Shown in pieces: positions 17,732-26,269 of a stretch of 64,000 bases of DNA. Location of the stretch: assembly GCA_050014095.1 (NCBI GenBank), contig JBEKDZ010000005.1, positions 215,330 through 279,329 on the forward strand. Reading direction: 5' to 3'. The stretch comes from RBG-13-51-18 sp050014095 (GTDB lineage Bacteria > Chloroflexota > Dehalococcoidia > Dehalococcoidales > RBG-16-60-22). The notes under the pieces are model-generated. The model made no database searches. It saw only the letters and a list, made by a program, of their open reading frames with translations, and had not been told where the DNA came from. Every line of letters begins with the position of its first letter. Within the stretch, counting starts at the first letter, position 1. A program made the translations under genes and the position numbers.

Positions 17732-18331
17732 TTAAGGTTTAACGATTTCCGGCTTCTTCTCTGATAACTGCTCGGTTGCCTTCTCAAAAGTCTCTTTAAA
17801 CGAGAGAGAAAGGCTGTTTAGCTTAGCGGCGTCGGTATATCTCCGCTGCGTGGCAAGCTCTTCCTGTGCTGTAATGCGGATTACCCGGATATCCGCCAGT
17901 ACTTTCTGTATCTCCTCGCTGGCTTGGCGGATAACCTCTTCAATTTCCCGATGCGTCGTTAGCCGGGCACTTAAGAGGAGCTGGTGAGCTTCGCTACGGG
18001 CTTTGGTGGCTGTTTTCTGCTGGTATTTTAAGGTTTCGGTTTTCATCCTGCGGATTAGCTCAAGTTCCTGTCTGGCGCTGGCTAAAATCCGCTGTAAAGC
18101 AACAGCGTTATCGCCATAGCTTGAAAAGTTCTCTGTGGTCGGTTTAGTTGCCGGAGTCCCAAGCTTCGGTGCCTTTTTCATTGGTGTTGGAGTCTTTAAT
18201 GTGGCAGTGGCGCTGGCGACTGCCTGTTTTTGAACGCCGGTTTTCGGCGTAGTCCTGCTTTTAATACTGCTATTCATTAGCGGTATGGCTTTATGCGACT
18301 CAACGCGAACTTTGCTTTGAGATATCTTCAT
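17732..18331 (-). CDS. coiled-coil protein of unknown function
   Basis: A 199-residue protein not assigned to a family. Residues 1-75 are basic and rich in Ser, Thr, Lys and Pro (disordered-looking). Residues about 80-190 are a long helix rich in Ala, Glu, Gln and Arg with hydrophobic residues in heptad-like spacing (ILASARQELELIRRM, REIEEVIRQASEEIQKV), typical of coiled coils. No signal peptide or membrane helix is seen. AAGG precedes the ATG. The Ala-rich helix with EA..II.. phrasing resembles parts of the proteins at 43894-45114 and 46241-48457. No other function can be inferred. Confidence 0.7.
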   Translation of the reverse strand: MKISQSKVRVESHKAIPLMNSSIKSRTTPKTGVQKQAVASATATLKTPTPMKKAPKLGTPATKPTTENFSSYGDNAVALQRILASARQELELIRRMKTETLKYQQKTATKARSEAHQLLLSARLTTHREIEEVIRQASEEIQKVLADIRVIRITAQEELATQRRYTDAAKLNSLSLSFKETFEKATEQLSEKKPEIVKP

Positions 18332-18417
18332 TTTTTACCTTTTTTACGTTATTCTGTCTTCGATTAAATATTACATCCATGCTTGGTTAACTCGGAGAAT
18401 GATATCACCTAATATGA

Positions 18418-18435
18418 TTGGGTGTCATCACCCAA
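18418..18435. other. perfect short inverted repeat
   Basis: TTGGGTG and CACCCAA face each other across a 4-base loop in the gap between the divergent genes at 17732-18331 and 18533-18802. No T-run follows on either strand, so it is more likely an operator or an RNA hairpin than a terminator. Confidence 0.4.
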
Positions 18436-18532
18436 CTTTCCTCACCCTTGTTTAGGATTAAACGTCTAGAGTTTCGTGCTTCCTTTATGCTAAAATAAAA
18501 TATCATCTTCTCTCGAATAAGGAGGTTGTTCT

Positions 18533-18802
18533 TTGTCTCCTGGGGAATATCTGGGTATTGTTGCTGGAGTTTTCACCACGTTCGCTGTTCTACCGCAAAT
18601 CATTCGCGTTTATAAACTTAAAAGCGCTCATGAAATAAGCCTTATCTTTACCGCATCGATGTTGATCGGCGTCATCTTCTGGCTCGCTTATGGCATTGTA
18701 CTCGGTCTTATTTCACTCATTATCTGGAACTCTATCGGTATCGTATTAAATAGCTGGCTTTTATTCGCTAAGTTAAAATACGGACGGTTAAAAAGCGTAT
18801 AA
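18533..18802 (+). CDS. SemiSWEET-type sugar transporter (PQ-loop protein)
   Basis: An 89-residue membrane protein with three predicted helices and the PQ motif FAVLPQI in helix 1. This is the size and layout of bacterial SemiSWEETs, which form dimers and move sugars across the membrane by facilitated diffusion. The start is TTG preceded by AAGGAGG. An extended -10 (TGCTAAAAT, ending at 18496) lies upstream. The transported sugar is not known. Confidence 0.85.
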   Translation: MSPGEYLGIVAGVFTTFAVLPQIIRVYKLKSAHEISLIFTASMLIGVIFWLAYGIVLGLISLIIWNSIGIVLNSWLLFAKLKYGRLKSV

Positions 18803-18878
18803 TAGTAACGTATTTCCGTCTTTTTTCCTTATCAGCCTAAAAATCATAATAATTTCTTAAAAATTAGTCGTTTAACCA

Positions 18879-18907
18879 TTGACCAAACGGGATAAATGGT
18901 TTACACT
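18879..18907 (+). promoter_or_regulatory. promoter for the candidate small RNA
   Basis: TTGACC (18879-18884) and TACACT (18902-18907) are exactly 17 bases apart. Seven bases after the -10 comes 18914, which is where the folded RNA begins. This is one of the better -35/-10 pairs in the window. Confidence 0.65.
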
Positions 18908-18913
18908 GTGGGT

Positions 18914-19018
18914 ATGTCTCATGCATCGGAAGCTAAATTGGGAAAAAATTTGTACCTGGCCGTGACCTCGCGGTGCGGGTGGTCGCCCAATGCCTTTAGC
19001 TGTACGATGATGTTTTTA
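18914..19018 (+). ncRNA. candidate structured small RNA, about 105 nt
   Basis: The stretch after the promoter folds into one long nested stem. CAT (18920-18922) pairs with ATG (19010-19012), CATCG (18924-18928) with CGATG (19005-19009), AGCTAAA (18931-18937) with TTTAGCT (18995-19001), and ATTGGG (18937-18942) with CCCAAT (18986-18991). The apex holds a second hairpin, ACC-t-CGC-GGT-GCG-GGT (18965-18980). The 3' arm is followed at once by TTTTT, as in an intrinsic terminator. The family is not recognised. It could be a free small RNA or a premature-termination leader for the operon starting at 19147. An open frame of 36 codons spans it but has no ribosome-binding site. Confidence 0.6.
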
Positions 19019-19146
19019 TACTAGTCAATCATCTTTCTTCGCTTTCCTTTTTATGTTTGCATATAACAACATACATATTTGATAGGGTTGGTTGATAGTC
19101 CAGAAAACCTTTCCCGATGATGGTAAGGAAGCGGACGGAGGCACAT

Positions 19147-19527
19147 ATGGCTGAACAATTTAAAAAACAACATGAACAACTGGAAATAGAATATAAACGC
19201 CTTAACGAGGAGCTAACGCAGCTACAAAACAATGCGTCCACCGCTGAAGAACGGCGTGAGGGTAGTCCCTTCGGTAAGCGTGAAGAAGAAGCCACGGAAA
19301 CCCTCGAACTGGAGAAACGCCTCGCCCTCGAGAACCGTATCCGCCAGGAAATGGCTAAAGTCGAGCACGCCCTGGATAAGATAAAAAAGGGCACCTATGG
19401 GTTTTGCGATAGCTGCGGTCAGCCCATCGACCCTGAACGTCTGGAGGCGCTGCCACAGGCAAACCTATGTTTGAAATGTAAAGCGTTGTTGGCCAAGAAT
19501 GCAAAAGCTACTCCGCCCTCAAGATAA
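19147..19527 (+). CDS. TraR/DksA-type zinc-finger protein
   Basis: A 126-residue protein with an N-terminal coiled coil (about 1-85) and a C-terminal zinc finger of the DksA/TraR type, FCDSCG and CLKC at about 96-120. Such proteins bind in the RNA polymerase secondary channel, or are short relatives (YteA-like) of unknown role. The DksA-type acidic coiled-coil tip was not recognised with confidence. The ATG at 19147 is preceded by GGAGG; an ATG 30 bases upstream is less likely. It overlaps lspA by 29 bases, so it heads the lspA-rluA operon. Confidence 0.85.
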   Translation: MAEQFKKQHEQLEIEYKRLNEELTQLQNNASTAEERREGSPFGKREEEATETLELEKRLALENRIRQEMAKVEHALDKIKKGTYGFCDSCGQPIDPERLEALPQANLCLKCKALLAKNAKATPPSR

Positions 19528-20005
19528 ATGGCGGGATATCGTCTTCGGTAGTGTCGCCGTTTTCATCGTCATTGCCGACCAGCTCACCAAGGCACTAATC
19601 AGGGCTTATCTCGCCCCGGGACAAGTGCTTTTTGATGTCGGCTTTTTCCGTATTTTACACCTTCAGAATACCGGCGCGGCTTTCGGCTTCTTCAGAGGCA
19701 ATTCCCTGACGATTATCATCACGGCTGCCATCGGCGTTGTTGTCATTCTACTCATGATTTTCCTGCTACGCAGTCGGTGGTCTTTCCTTAATAGTATGTG
19801 GGTGAGGGTGGCGATGGGCCTGGTAATGGGAGGCACGATTGGCAATAATCTCATCGACCGCATTCGCCAGGGGTATGTCACCGACTTTCTCGATTTTAAA
19901 ATCTGGCCTGCCTTTAATCTGGCTGATATGTCGATAACCGTTGGCGTTATTATTATTGCCTATCGTCTCATCTTCTATTCCGGCGTGACTAAAAGTAAAA
20001 AATGA
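19499..20005 (+). CDS. lspA: lipoprotein signal peptidase (signal peptidase II)
   Basis: Membrane aspartyl protease that removes lipoprotein signal peptides after lipidation. The 168-residue protein has four hydrophobic helices and the family motifs NTGAAFG (about 57-63), GGTIGNNLIDR with catalytic D120, and WPAFNLADM with catalytic D143. Its presence implies that lipoproteins are made. It starts inside the zinc-finger gene and ends in a 4-base overlap (ATGA) with the pseudouridine synthase gene. Confidence 0.96.
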   Translation: MQKLLRPQDKWRDIVFGSVAVFIVIADQLTKALIRAYLAPGQVLFDVGFFRILHLQNTGAAFGFFRGNSLTIIITAAIGVVVILLMIFLLRSRWSFLNSMWVRVAMGLVMGGTIGNNLIDRIRQGYVTDFLDFKIWPAFNLADMSITVGVIIIAYRLIFYSGVTKSKK

Positions 20006-20898
20006 CCAGGGATTATTCCTTTGTCGCTGATGTAGCGGGACTCCGCCTCGATAAATTCGTCGGGGAAAGGTGTCCGGAGCTTTCACGCACTCATGCGCAG
20101 CAGCTTATCCACGATGGCTTTATCACGGTTAATGGTAAATCCGCCAAACCCAGCCTCAAGCTAAATATCGGCGATAAAATTGATATCGTTATCCCTCCCG
20201 AACCTCAATCCCATCTGGAGCCGGAAAATATACCCCTGAACATCGTTTACGAGGATGCTGACCTTCTTGTTATAGATAAACCGGCCGGCTTGCCGGTGCA
20301 CCCCGCCCCCGGCCACCCTTCCCATACGCTAGTCAATGCCATTTTAAACTACCTGCCTACGCTGGCGGCAGATACCGATTCGCTGCGTCCCGGCATCGTC
20401 CATCGTCTGGATAAAGACACCTCCGGCTTACTTCTGGTGGCGAAGAACCGCTTGGCGCAGGCGAATCTCTCGCAGCAGTTTAAGAATCGAATAGTTAAAA
20501 AGACTTATCTAACACTGGTTCAGGGGAAACTCACGCCAGAGAAGGGCACTATCGAGGCTGCCATCGGTCGCGACCCATCTCACCGTCAGCGTATGGCTAT
20601 CGTCGCTAAAGGACGGGAGGCGCGCACGGAATACCGCGTTATCAAGTATTTCGGGAATTATACGCTGCTGGAAATAAAGCCGGAGACTGGCCGCACCCAT
20701 CAGATAAGGGTGCACCTGGCAGCTATCGGCTTCCCTGTCGTCGGCGATGCCACCTACGGGTTAAAGTCGCCCCGCTCTCCCCGCCAGTTCCTCCATGCCA
20801 GCAAGATAGGTTTCCGTTTACCCTCCACTGGCGCCTTCGTTGAGTTCGAGTCACCGCTGCCAACGGATTTAGAGAAGGTTTTAAGAGAAATCAGCTAA
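20002..20898 (+). CDS. RluA/RluD family 23S rRNA pseudouridine synthase
   Basis: The 298-residue enzyme has an N-terminal S4 RNA-binding domain (about 14-75, LRLDKFV, GFITVNG) and the catalytic domain with HRLDKDTSG carrying the catalytic D137, plus the C-terminal ETGRTHQIRVH and GD-YG motifs. RluD-type enzymes modify helix 69 of 23S rRNA; which position this paralog modifies is not certain. lspA-rluA pairs are frequent in bacteria. Its start overlaps the lspA stop. Confidence 0.92.
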   Translation: MTRDYSFVADVAGLRLDKFVGERCPELSRTHAQQLIHDGFITVNGKSAKPSLKLNIGDKIDIVIPPEPQSHLEPENIPLNIVYEDADLLVIDKPAGLPVHPAPGHPSHTLVNAILNYLPTLAADTDSLRPGIVHRLDKDTSGLLLVAKNRLAQANLSQQFKNRIVKKTYLTLVQGKLTPEKGTIEAAIGRDPSHRQRMAIVAKGREARTEYRVIKYFGNYTLLEIKPETGRTHQIRVHLAAIGFPVVGDATYGLKSPRSPRQFLHASKIGFRLPSTGAFVEFESPLPTDLEKVLREIS

Positions 20899-20915
20899 TT
20901 CGTTCTCCACCCCAT

Positions 20916-20944
20916 TTGCATCTCTTCTTTAAAAATGTTTTAAT
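20916..20944 (+). promoter_or_regulatory. promoter for the aldo-keto reductase gene
   Basis: TTGCAT (20916-20921) and TTTAAT (20939-20944) are 17 bases apart. A TG just before the -10 gives an extended form. The gene starts 73 bases downstream. Confidence 0.5.
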
Positions 20945-21016
20945 ACATCTTAGAACTATCTCGATATATCGCGTTATAGTACCAACTAACAACTAGTAAC
21001 TAAAAAGGAGCATCCC

Positions 21017-22216
21017 ATGCAATACCGCAAATTCGGCAAACTTGATTGGCAGGTATCCGCCCTCGGCTTCGGCGCCATGCGCCTGCCTACGCTCGGAACC
21101 GACCAGTCGAAAATCAATGAGCCGGAAGCTATTAAAATGATTCGTTACGCCGCGGATAACGGCGTCAACTATATCGACTCCGCTTACATGTACCACATGG
21201 GCCAGAGCGAGGTGCTGGTGGGCAAGGCGCTTAAGGATGGCTATCGTAAAAAGATGAAGGTCGCCACCAAACTGCCCGCCCGCATGGTGGAAAAAGCCGA
21301 GGACTTCGACCGTATTTTAGGCGAGCAGCTTAAGAAACTTGATATCGATAAGATAGATTTCTATCTCCTGCATGGACTTGATAAAGTGGGCTGGACAAAG
21401 GTGAGGGATTTCGGCATTCTTAAATGGGCAGAGAAGCAGATGGCTCAAGGGAAAATCGGACGCCTCGGTTTTTCTTTTCATGATACCTTCGACGTCTTTA
21501 AAGAAATCGTCGATGCCTACGATAACTGGGTACTCGCCCAGATACAATACAACTATATGGATGAACATGAGCAGGCGGGCCGCAAGGGCGTGGAATACGC
21601 CGCGTCTAAAGGGATGGCCTTGGTCGTGATGGAGCCCTTACGCGGCGGCAAGCTGGCAAAAGACCCCCCGCCCGACCCCGTCGCCAAGGTTTTGCAAGCG
21701 GCTAAACGCCAGATGAGAGGCGTGGAATGGGCGTTCAACTGGCTCTGGAACCAGCCGGAAATATCCGTCACTTTGAGCGGTATGAGTACCATGGAGCAGG
21801 TGGTGGAAAACGTTAAAATCGCCAGTCGTTTCAGCGGTCCTGGCACGCTCAAGGCGAACGACCTCACCGTGATTAAGAAGATAAAAGAAGCTTATAAGAG
21901 CTTGAGTCCCATCCCCTGCACCGCCTGCCGCTATTGCCAGCCCTGCCCCAACAAGGTGGAAATCCCGCGCGTGTTCCAGATTTATAACGACGCCGTGATG
22001 TACGACGATATGATGGGCGGTAAGTTCATGTATAATGGATTCTTCGGCATACCGCAGGACCAGCGTGCCGATAAATGCGTTGCCTGCGAAGAATGCGTGG
22101 CGAAATGCCCCCAGAAAATTGATATACCGGACTGGATGAAAAAAGTCCACGAAGCTCTCTATTCCGCCGTGCCGTTAGGACCGCCCGGACCACCACCGCC
22201 TAAAAAAGTAGAGTAG
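21017..22216 (+). CDS. aldo-keto reductase with C-terminal iron-sulfur domain
   Basis: The 399-residue protein has an aldo-keto reductase barrel (about 1-290). It shows the start YRKFGKLDWQVSALGFGAMR, the active-site Asp/Tyr region NGVNYIDSAYMY and the Lys in VATKLP. After the barrel come two cysteine clusters, CTACRYCQPCPNKVEIP and CVACEECVAKCPQKIDIP, typical of ferredoxin-like [4Fe-4S] sites. Such fusions are common in anaerobes and may pass electrons from the cluster to the barrel. Substrate unknown. A strong AAGGAG precedes the ATG. The C terminus is Pro/Gly-rich. Confidence 0.9.
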   Translation: MQYRKFGKLDWQVSALGFGAMRLPTLGTDQSKINEPEAIKMIRYAADNGVNYIDSAYMYHMGQSEVLVGKALKDGYRKKMKVATKLPARMVEKAEDFDRILGEQLKKLDIDKIDFYLLHGLDKVGWTKVRDFGILKWAEKQMAQGKIGRLGFSFHDTFDVFKEIVDAYDNWVLAQIQYNYMDEHEQAGRKGVEYAASKGMALVVMEPLRGGKLAKDPPPDPVAKVLQAAKRQMRGVEWAFNWLWNQPEISVTLSGMSTMEQVVENVKIASRFSGPGTLKANDLTVIKKIKEAYKSLSPIPCTACRYCQPCPNKVEIPRVFQIYNDAVMYDDMMGGKFMYNGFFGIPQDQRADKCVACEECVAKCPQKIDIPDWMKKVHEALYSAVPLGPPGPPPPKKVE

Positions 22217-22235
22217 TGGATTTAGTGTAACCTAT

Positions 22236-22310
22236 CCCCCTACCCCCTTCCTTTAAGGGAGAGGGGGTGGGGTAAAACTGTCAACTAATAACTGTCAACT
22301 GTTAACTTAC
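22236..22310. repeat. intergenic repeat: C-rich/G-rich hairpin plus AACTGTCAACT units
   Basis: CCCCCTACCCCC (22236-22247) can pair with the GGGGGTGGGG stretch near 22263-22272. Three AACTGT/CAACT-like units follow. Similar C/G hairpins occur at 59255-59342 and similar ACTGT units at 7361-7434. The element lies between convergent genes; no T-run follows the hairpin on the plus strand. Confidence 0.55.
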
Positions 22311-22315
22311 CTTTC

Positions 22316-22882
22316 CTACCTATATAGCCACTTCCTGAAAACGTACCGGCTCAATACCGGCATCACCACCCATGTCAAAATCCCCACCAGCAGCCCCGCC
22401 ACCAGGATACTTTCCACGTAAAAATTGAGTTTTAGTAATCCCAATATTTGCACGATTATTATGGATAGCACATATACCGCCAGAAAGGTAACGATAGCCA
22501 TCTTCCATGGCGGCGGTGCCTCTAGTTCCGGACACTCCGGTATCGAGAACCATGTTTCCAGACCAGTCTGCTCTTGCCGTGTCTTCCGGGAAAAAGCATC
22601 CGCCTCGTGCGATAGTTTTTGGCGTATATATGAAGTCTCCCATTGATGCATCGATTTTTCGTCCTTGAAATACATCACTACATGATGCAGTCCCGTCTGC
22701 CCTTTCGATGGAATGAGGATAGTCACCCCCGTATTGCCTGGCGACTCCTTGGCAGCATCCGCCAGCTTCTTTACCCAATCTTCGTATTCCTTCTCGTGAC
22801 CCGGAAATACCATACGGCTCACTACTATGGTTACTGGCTTTCCGCTCGTTATCGCTGTGTCTTTCTTCTTGTTTTTAGGCAT
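22316..22882 (-). CDS. antibiotic biosynthesis monooxygenase-domain membrane protein
   Basis: The 188-residue protein has an ABM ferredoxin-like fold domain (about 15-110, TIVVSRMVFPGHEKEYEDWV ... FKDEKSMHQWETS). Two predicted membrane helices follow (about 125-148 and 155-178), ending in a basic tail. ABM proteins range from small monooxygenases to heme-degrading enzymes and many have unknown roles. The ABM-plus-two-helix layout is also known in uncharacterised proteins. AGAGG lies upstream of the ATG. No catalytic assignment is justified. Confidence 0.8.
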   Translation of the reverse strand: MPKNKKKDTAITSGKPVTIVVSRMVFPGHEKEYEDWVKKLADAAKESPGNTGVTILIPSKGQTGLHHVVMYFKDEKSMHQWETSYIRQKLSHEADAFSRKTRQEQTGLETWFSIPECPELEAPPPWKMAIVTFLAVYVLSIIIVQILGLLKLNFYVESILVAGLLVGILTWVVMPVLSRYVFRKWLYR

Positions 22883-23041
22883 AAATTAGCCTCTTTCTTT
22901 CAGTATCCCAAATATCATCTAATTTATTATACTCCCACAAGGCAAACACAAAGTGATACTTTTATCACAACCTAGCCATAGAAATCTGCCTAGATAGGAT
23001 GGTAGAATGGTTACGTACGTATTGTATGAGAAAGGTTAGCT

Positions 23042-24511
23042 ATGACTGCTCCTGTTAGAGTACGTTTCGCCCCCAGCCCCACCGGCCGACCCCATGTGGG
23101 AAGTATGCGTACCGCCATGTTCGATTGGCTGCTGGCGCGGCACACCGGCGGCACTTTTATCCTGCGTATCGAGGATACGGATGTCGTCCGCAAGGTTGAA
23201 GGCTCGGTAGAGGCACATATGGAAGCCCTCAAGTGGCTGGGACTCGACTGGGATGAAGGACCGGATGTCGGCGGCGACTACGGTCCCTATCTACAGTCGC
23301 AGCGCCTACAGCTTTACCGTGAAGCCGCCGAACTTATGATTAAACAGGGCAACGCCTACAGGTGCTATTGCTCCGAGGAGCGACTGGAAGCAATGCGTAA
23401 AGAGCAGGAAGCACGCAAGCAGTCGTCCGGCTATGACCGACTTTGCCGTGAGCTAAGCTTGGAAGAGAGGGCGGCTAAGGAAACTGCCGGCATCAAGCCG
23501 GTGGTGCGATTCAAAGTCCCAATGGCAGGGCAAACCCGCTTTCACGACCTCATCTACGGCGATGTTGTTTTCGAGAACGCTAGTATCGACGACTTTGTCA
23601 TGCTGAAGTCTGATGGTTATCCAACCTACCATCTCGCCAATGTCGTTGACGACCATGCCATGAAAATCAGCCATGTTATCCGGGGGGAGGAGTGGATATC
23701 CAGCACGCCCAGGCATCTGCTTATGTATGAGGCGCTAGGCTACCAGCCCCCGCAATATGTACACCACCCGTTATTGGTAGGGAAAGACCGCGCCAAGCTA
23801 AGCAAACGGCACGGCTCGGTATCACTCCTGGAGTTCCGCGACCAGGGATATCTACCGGAGGCGATGTTCAATTTCCTGGCTTTAATCGGCTGGTCGCTGG
23901 ATGATAAAACCGAAATTATAACCCGCCAGCAGATAGTGGAGAACTTTTCACTGGAGAGGATTGGCAAGACCGGCGCTTTCTTTAATATGGAAAAACTGGA
24001 CTGGATGAACGGGGTATATATCCGCAGCCTGCCCGTTGAAGATTTAACGAACAGGGTATTTCCATTCATGAAAAAGGATTTACCACATGATGTCAAGCGA
24101 CCTTTAGATATTAACTACGTAAGGCAAATCGTGCCACTAATACGGGAGAGGATAAATACTCTAAAAGATGCGGCTACCTACGCCGACTTCTTCTTTATTG
24201 ATAAGCTGGAATATGAAGCCACGATGCTTGTAGGCAAGAAGATGACCGCAGAAACCGCATTAACGGCTTTAAAAGGCTCTGAAGAAAAACTATCCTCGAT
24301 GGGGGGCTTTAACCGTGATTTATTGGAAAATACTCTCAGGCATCTCGCTGATGATTTGAGTCTCAAGGCGGGACAGCTTTTTAATGTGCTGCGGGTAGCT
24401 ACCACCGCCCGTGATGCTGCGCCGCCGCTCTTTGAAACGATGGAAGTGTTGGGTAAAGAAAGATGTTTGAAGAGAATTAAGGTTGCGATATCCAAGCTAA
24501 GTAATAGCTGA
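23042..24511 (+). CDS. gltX: glutamyl-tRNA synthetase
   Basis: Class I aminoacyl-tRNA synthetase of 489 residues. It has the HIGH-type motif FAPSPTGRPHVGS (9-21), the LRIEDTD signature (about 41-47), the KMSKS-type loop KLSKRHG (252-258) and a C-terminal anticodon-binding helical domain. Both its length and order match bacterial GluRS. It begins a plus-strand run with glnS 41 bases downstream. Because a GlnRS follows, this enzyme may be discriminating (Glu-tRNA only), but that cannot be read reliably from sequence here. Confidence 0.96.
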   Translation: MTAPVRVRFAPSPTGRPHVGSMRTAMFDWLLARHTGGTFILRIEDTDVVRKVEGSVEAHMEALKWLGLDWDEGPDVGGDYGPYLQSQRLQLYREAAELMIKQGNAYRCYCSEERLEAMRKEQEARKQSSGYDRLCRELSLEERAAKETAGIKPVVRFKVPMAGQTRFHDLIYGDVVFENASIDDFVMLKSDGYPTYHLANVVDDHAMKISHVIRGEEWISSTPRHLLMYEALGYQPPQYVHHPLLVGKDRAKLSKRHGSVSLLEFRDQGYLPEAMFNFLALIGWSLDDKTEIITRQQIVENFSLERIGKTGAFFNMEKLDWMNGVYIRSLPVEDLTNRVFPFMKKDLPHDVKRPLDINYVRQIVPLIRERINTLKDAATYADFFFIDKLEYEATMLVGKKMTAETALTALKGSEEKLSSMGGFNRDLLENTLRHLADDLSLKAGQLFNVLRVATTARDAAPPLFETMEVLGKERCLKRIKVAISKLSNS

Positions 24512-24552
24512 AACTCGTAAGATAGTAGAATGTAAGATAACGAGAGGACAAT

Positions 24553-26244
24553 ATGGACACGACCAACTCAAAGAAACAAGATGATTTTATCCGGGATATT
24601 GTCCGCCAGGACCTCAAGACAAACAAGTTCGATGGGCGGGTGCATACCAGATTCCCGCCGGAGCCCAACGGCTATCTGCACATCGGGCACGCCAAAGCCA
24701 TCTGGATTAGCTTCGGTATCGCCGAGGAGTTCGGCGATCTTTACAACCTGAGATTCGATGACACCAACCCCACCACGGAAGAGCAGCAGTATGTCGACTC
24801 GATTATTAACGATATTCACTGGCTCGGATGGGATTGGGGAGACCGCCTGTATTTTGCCTCGGACTACTTTGAGAAAATGTATGAATATGCCGTGCAGCTT
24901 ATCGAGAAAGGCAAGGCATACGTTGATGATTTATCTCCCGATGAAATCAGGGAATATCGCGGTACCTTAACCGAACCGGGTAAACCGAGCCCTTACCGGG
25001 AACGGCCGATCGACGAAAACCTCGATTTATTTAAACGCATGCGGGCCGGGGAATTCCCTGACGGCTCACGAGTTCTACGGGCAAAGATTGATATGGCTTC
25101 CCCCAACCTGAACATGCGTGACCCGGTCATGTATCGTATCCTGCATGCCACGCACCCGCATACGGGTGATAAATGGTGTATTTACCCGATGTATGACTGG
25201 GCCCATGGTCTGGAAGACTCCATCGAAGGGATTACCTATTCCCTCTGTTCGCTGGAATTCGAGGACCACCGTCCCCTGTATGACTGGTTTCTGGATGAAT
25301 TAGGAATTTATCATCCTCAGCAAATTGAGTTTGGTAGATATAGTTTAACCTACACCGTAATGAGTAAACGTGTACTAAGGCCACTCGTGGAAACGGGAAT
25401 CGTTAGTGGCTGGGATGATCCGCGCATGCCGACCCTTTCAGGCATACGCCGGCGCGGCTATACGCCGGAAGCCATCAGGATTTATTGCGATAGTAGCGGT
25501 GTTTCCAGAGCCAATACTACCATAGACATCGCCTTCCTGGAGCATTGCCTCCGTGAGGATTTAAACAAACGGTCGCCGCGGGTTATGGTCGTGCTGCGTC
25601 CGCTGCGCCTGGTTATTGACAACTACCCGGAAAACAAGGTGGAAGAATTCGACGCGGTGAACAACCCCGAAGACCCCACCGCAGGAACGCGCAAAGTGCC
25701 GTTTTCCAAGGTCCTCTATATTGAACAGGAAGATTTCCGCGAAGTGCCGCCGCCGAAGTACTACCGCCTGGCGCCGGGCCGCGAGGTAAGATTGCGGTAC
25801 GCCTATCTTGTTACCTGTGTGGGTGTAAAAAAAGATGATAAGACCGGAGAAATAATCGAGGTCCATTGTACTTATGACCCGGCTACGCGCGGCGGTGATG
25901 CACCGGATGGGCGCAGGGTCCAATCCACTATGCACTGGGTCTCGGCCGCGCATGCGCTCGAAGCTGAAGCGCGTTTATATGACCATCTGTTCACCAAGGA
26001 AAATCCTCTGGATGTGGAAGAAGGCGCTGATTACAGAGATTATCTTAATCCGAATTCGCTCGAGGTGTTGAAATCGTGCCGCGTTGAGCCTTCTCTCGCC
26101 AATGCTCCATCCGGCAGTCTTTACCAGTTCGAAAGGCTGGGCTATTTCTGTGTTGACCCAGATACTAAACCGAAAAAACTGGTATTCAACCGGACGGTGT
26201 CCTTACGGGATACCTGGGCAAACATACAAAAACGTCAGAAGTAA
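24553..26244 (+). CDS. glnS: glutaminyl-tRNA synthetase
   Basis: The 563-residue class I enzyme charges tRNA-Gln directly. It has the GlnRS-type motif FPPEPNGYLHIGHAKA (about 34-49), the GlnRS signature LRFDDTNP, the KMSKS variant VMSKR and a full C-terminal beta-barrel anticodon domain. Many bacteria lack GlnRS and use GatCAB amidation, so its presence next to gltX is informative. AGAGGA lies before the ATG. Five genes from gltX to the PflX-like gene run in one direction with short gaps. Confidence 0.96.
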   Translation: MDTTNSKKQDDFIRDIVRQDLKTNKFDGRVHTRFPPEPNGYLHIGHAKAIWISFGIAEEFGDLYNLRFDDTNPTTEEQQYVDSIINDIHWLGWDWGDRLYFASDYFEKMYEYAVQLIEKGKAYVDDLSPDEIREYRGTLTEPGKPSPYRERPIDENLDLFKRMRAGEFPDGSRVLRAKIDMASPNLNMRDPVMYRILHATHPHTGDKWCIYPMYDWAHGLEDSIEGITYSLCSLEFEDHRPLYDWFLDELGIYHPQQIEFGRYSLTYTVMSKRVLRPLVETGIVSGWDDPRMPTLSGIRRRGYTPEAIRIYCDSSGVSRANTTIDIAFLEHCLREDLNKRSPRVMVVLRPLRLVIDNYPENKVEEFDAVNNPEDPTAGTRKVPFSKVLYIEQEDFREVPPPKYYRLAPGREVRLRYAYLVTCVGVKKDDKTGEIIEVHCTYDPATRGGDAPDGRRVQSTMHWVSAAHALEAEARLYDHLFTKENPLDVEEGADYRDYLNPNSLEVLKSCRVEPSLANAPSGSLYQFERLGYFCVDPDTKPKKLVFNRTVSLRDTWANIQKRQK

Positions 26245-26269
26245 GGCCTTTCGTTAACAGGCTTTTAAA

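Noticed and set aside
18914..19024. 36-codon open frame beginning ATG at 18914
   Set aside because: It coincides with the folded RNA, has no Shine-Dalgarno and its start falls at the predicted transcript start; the pairing explains the sequence better.
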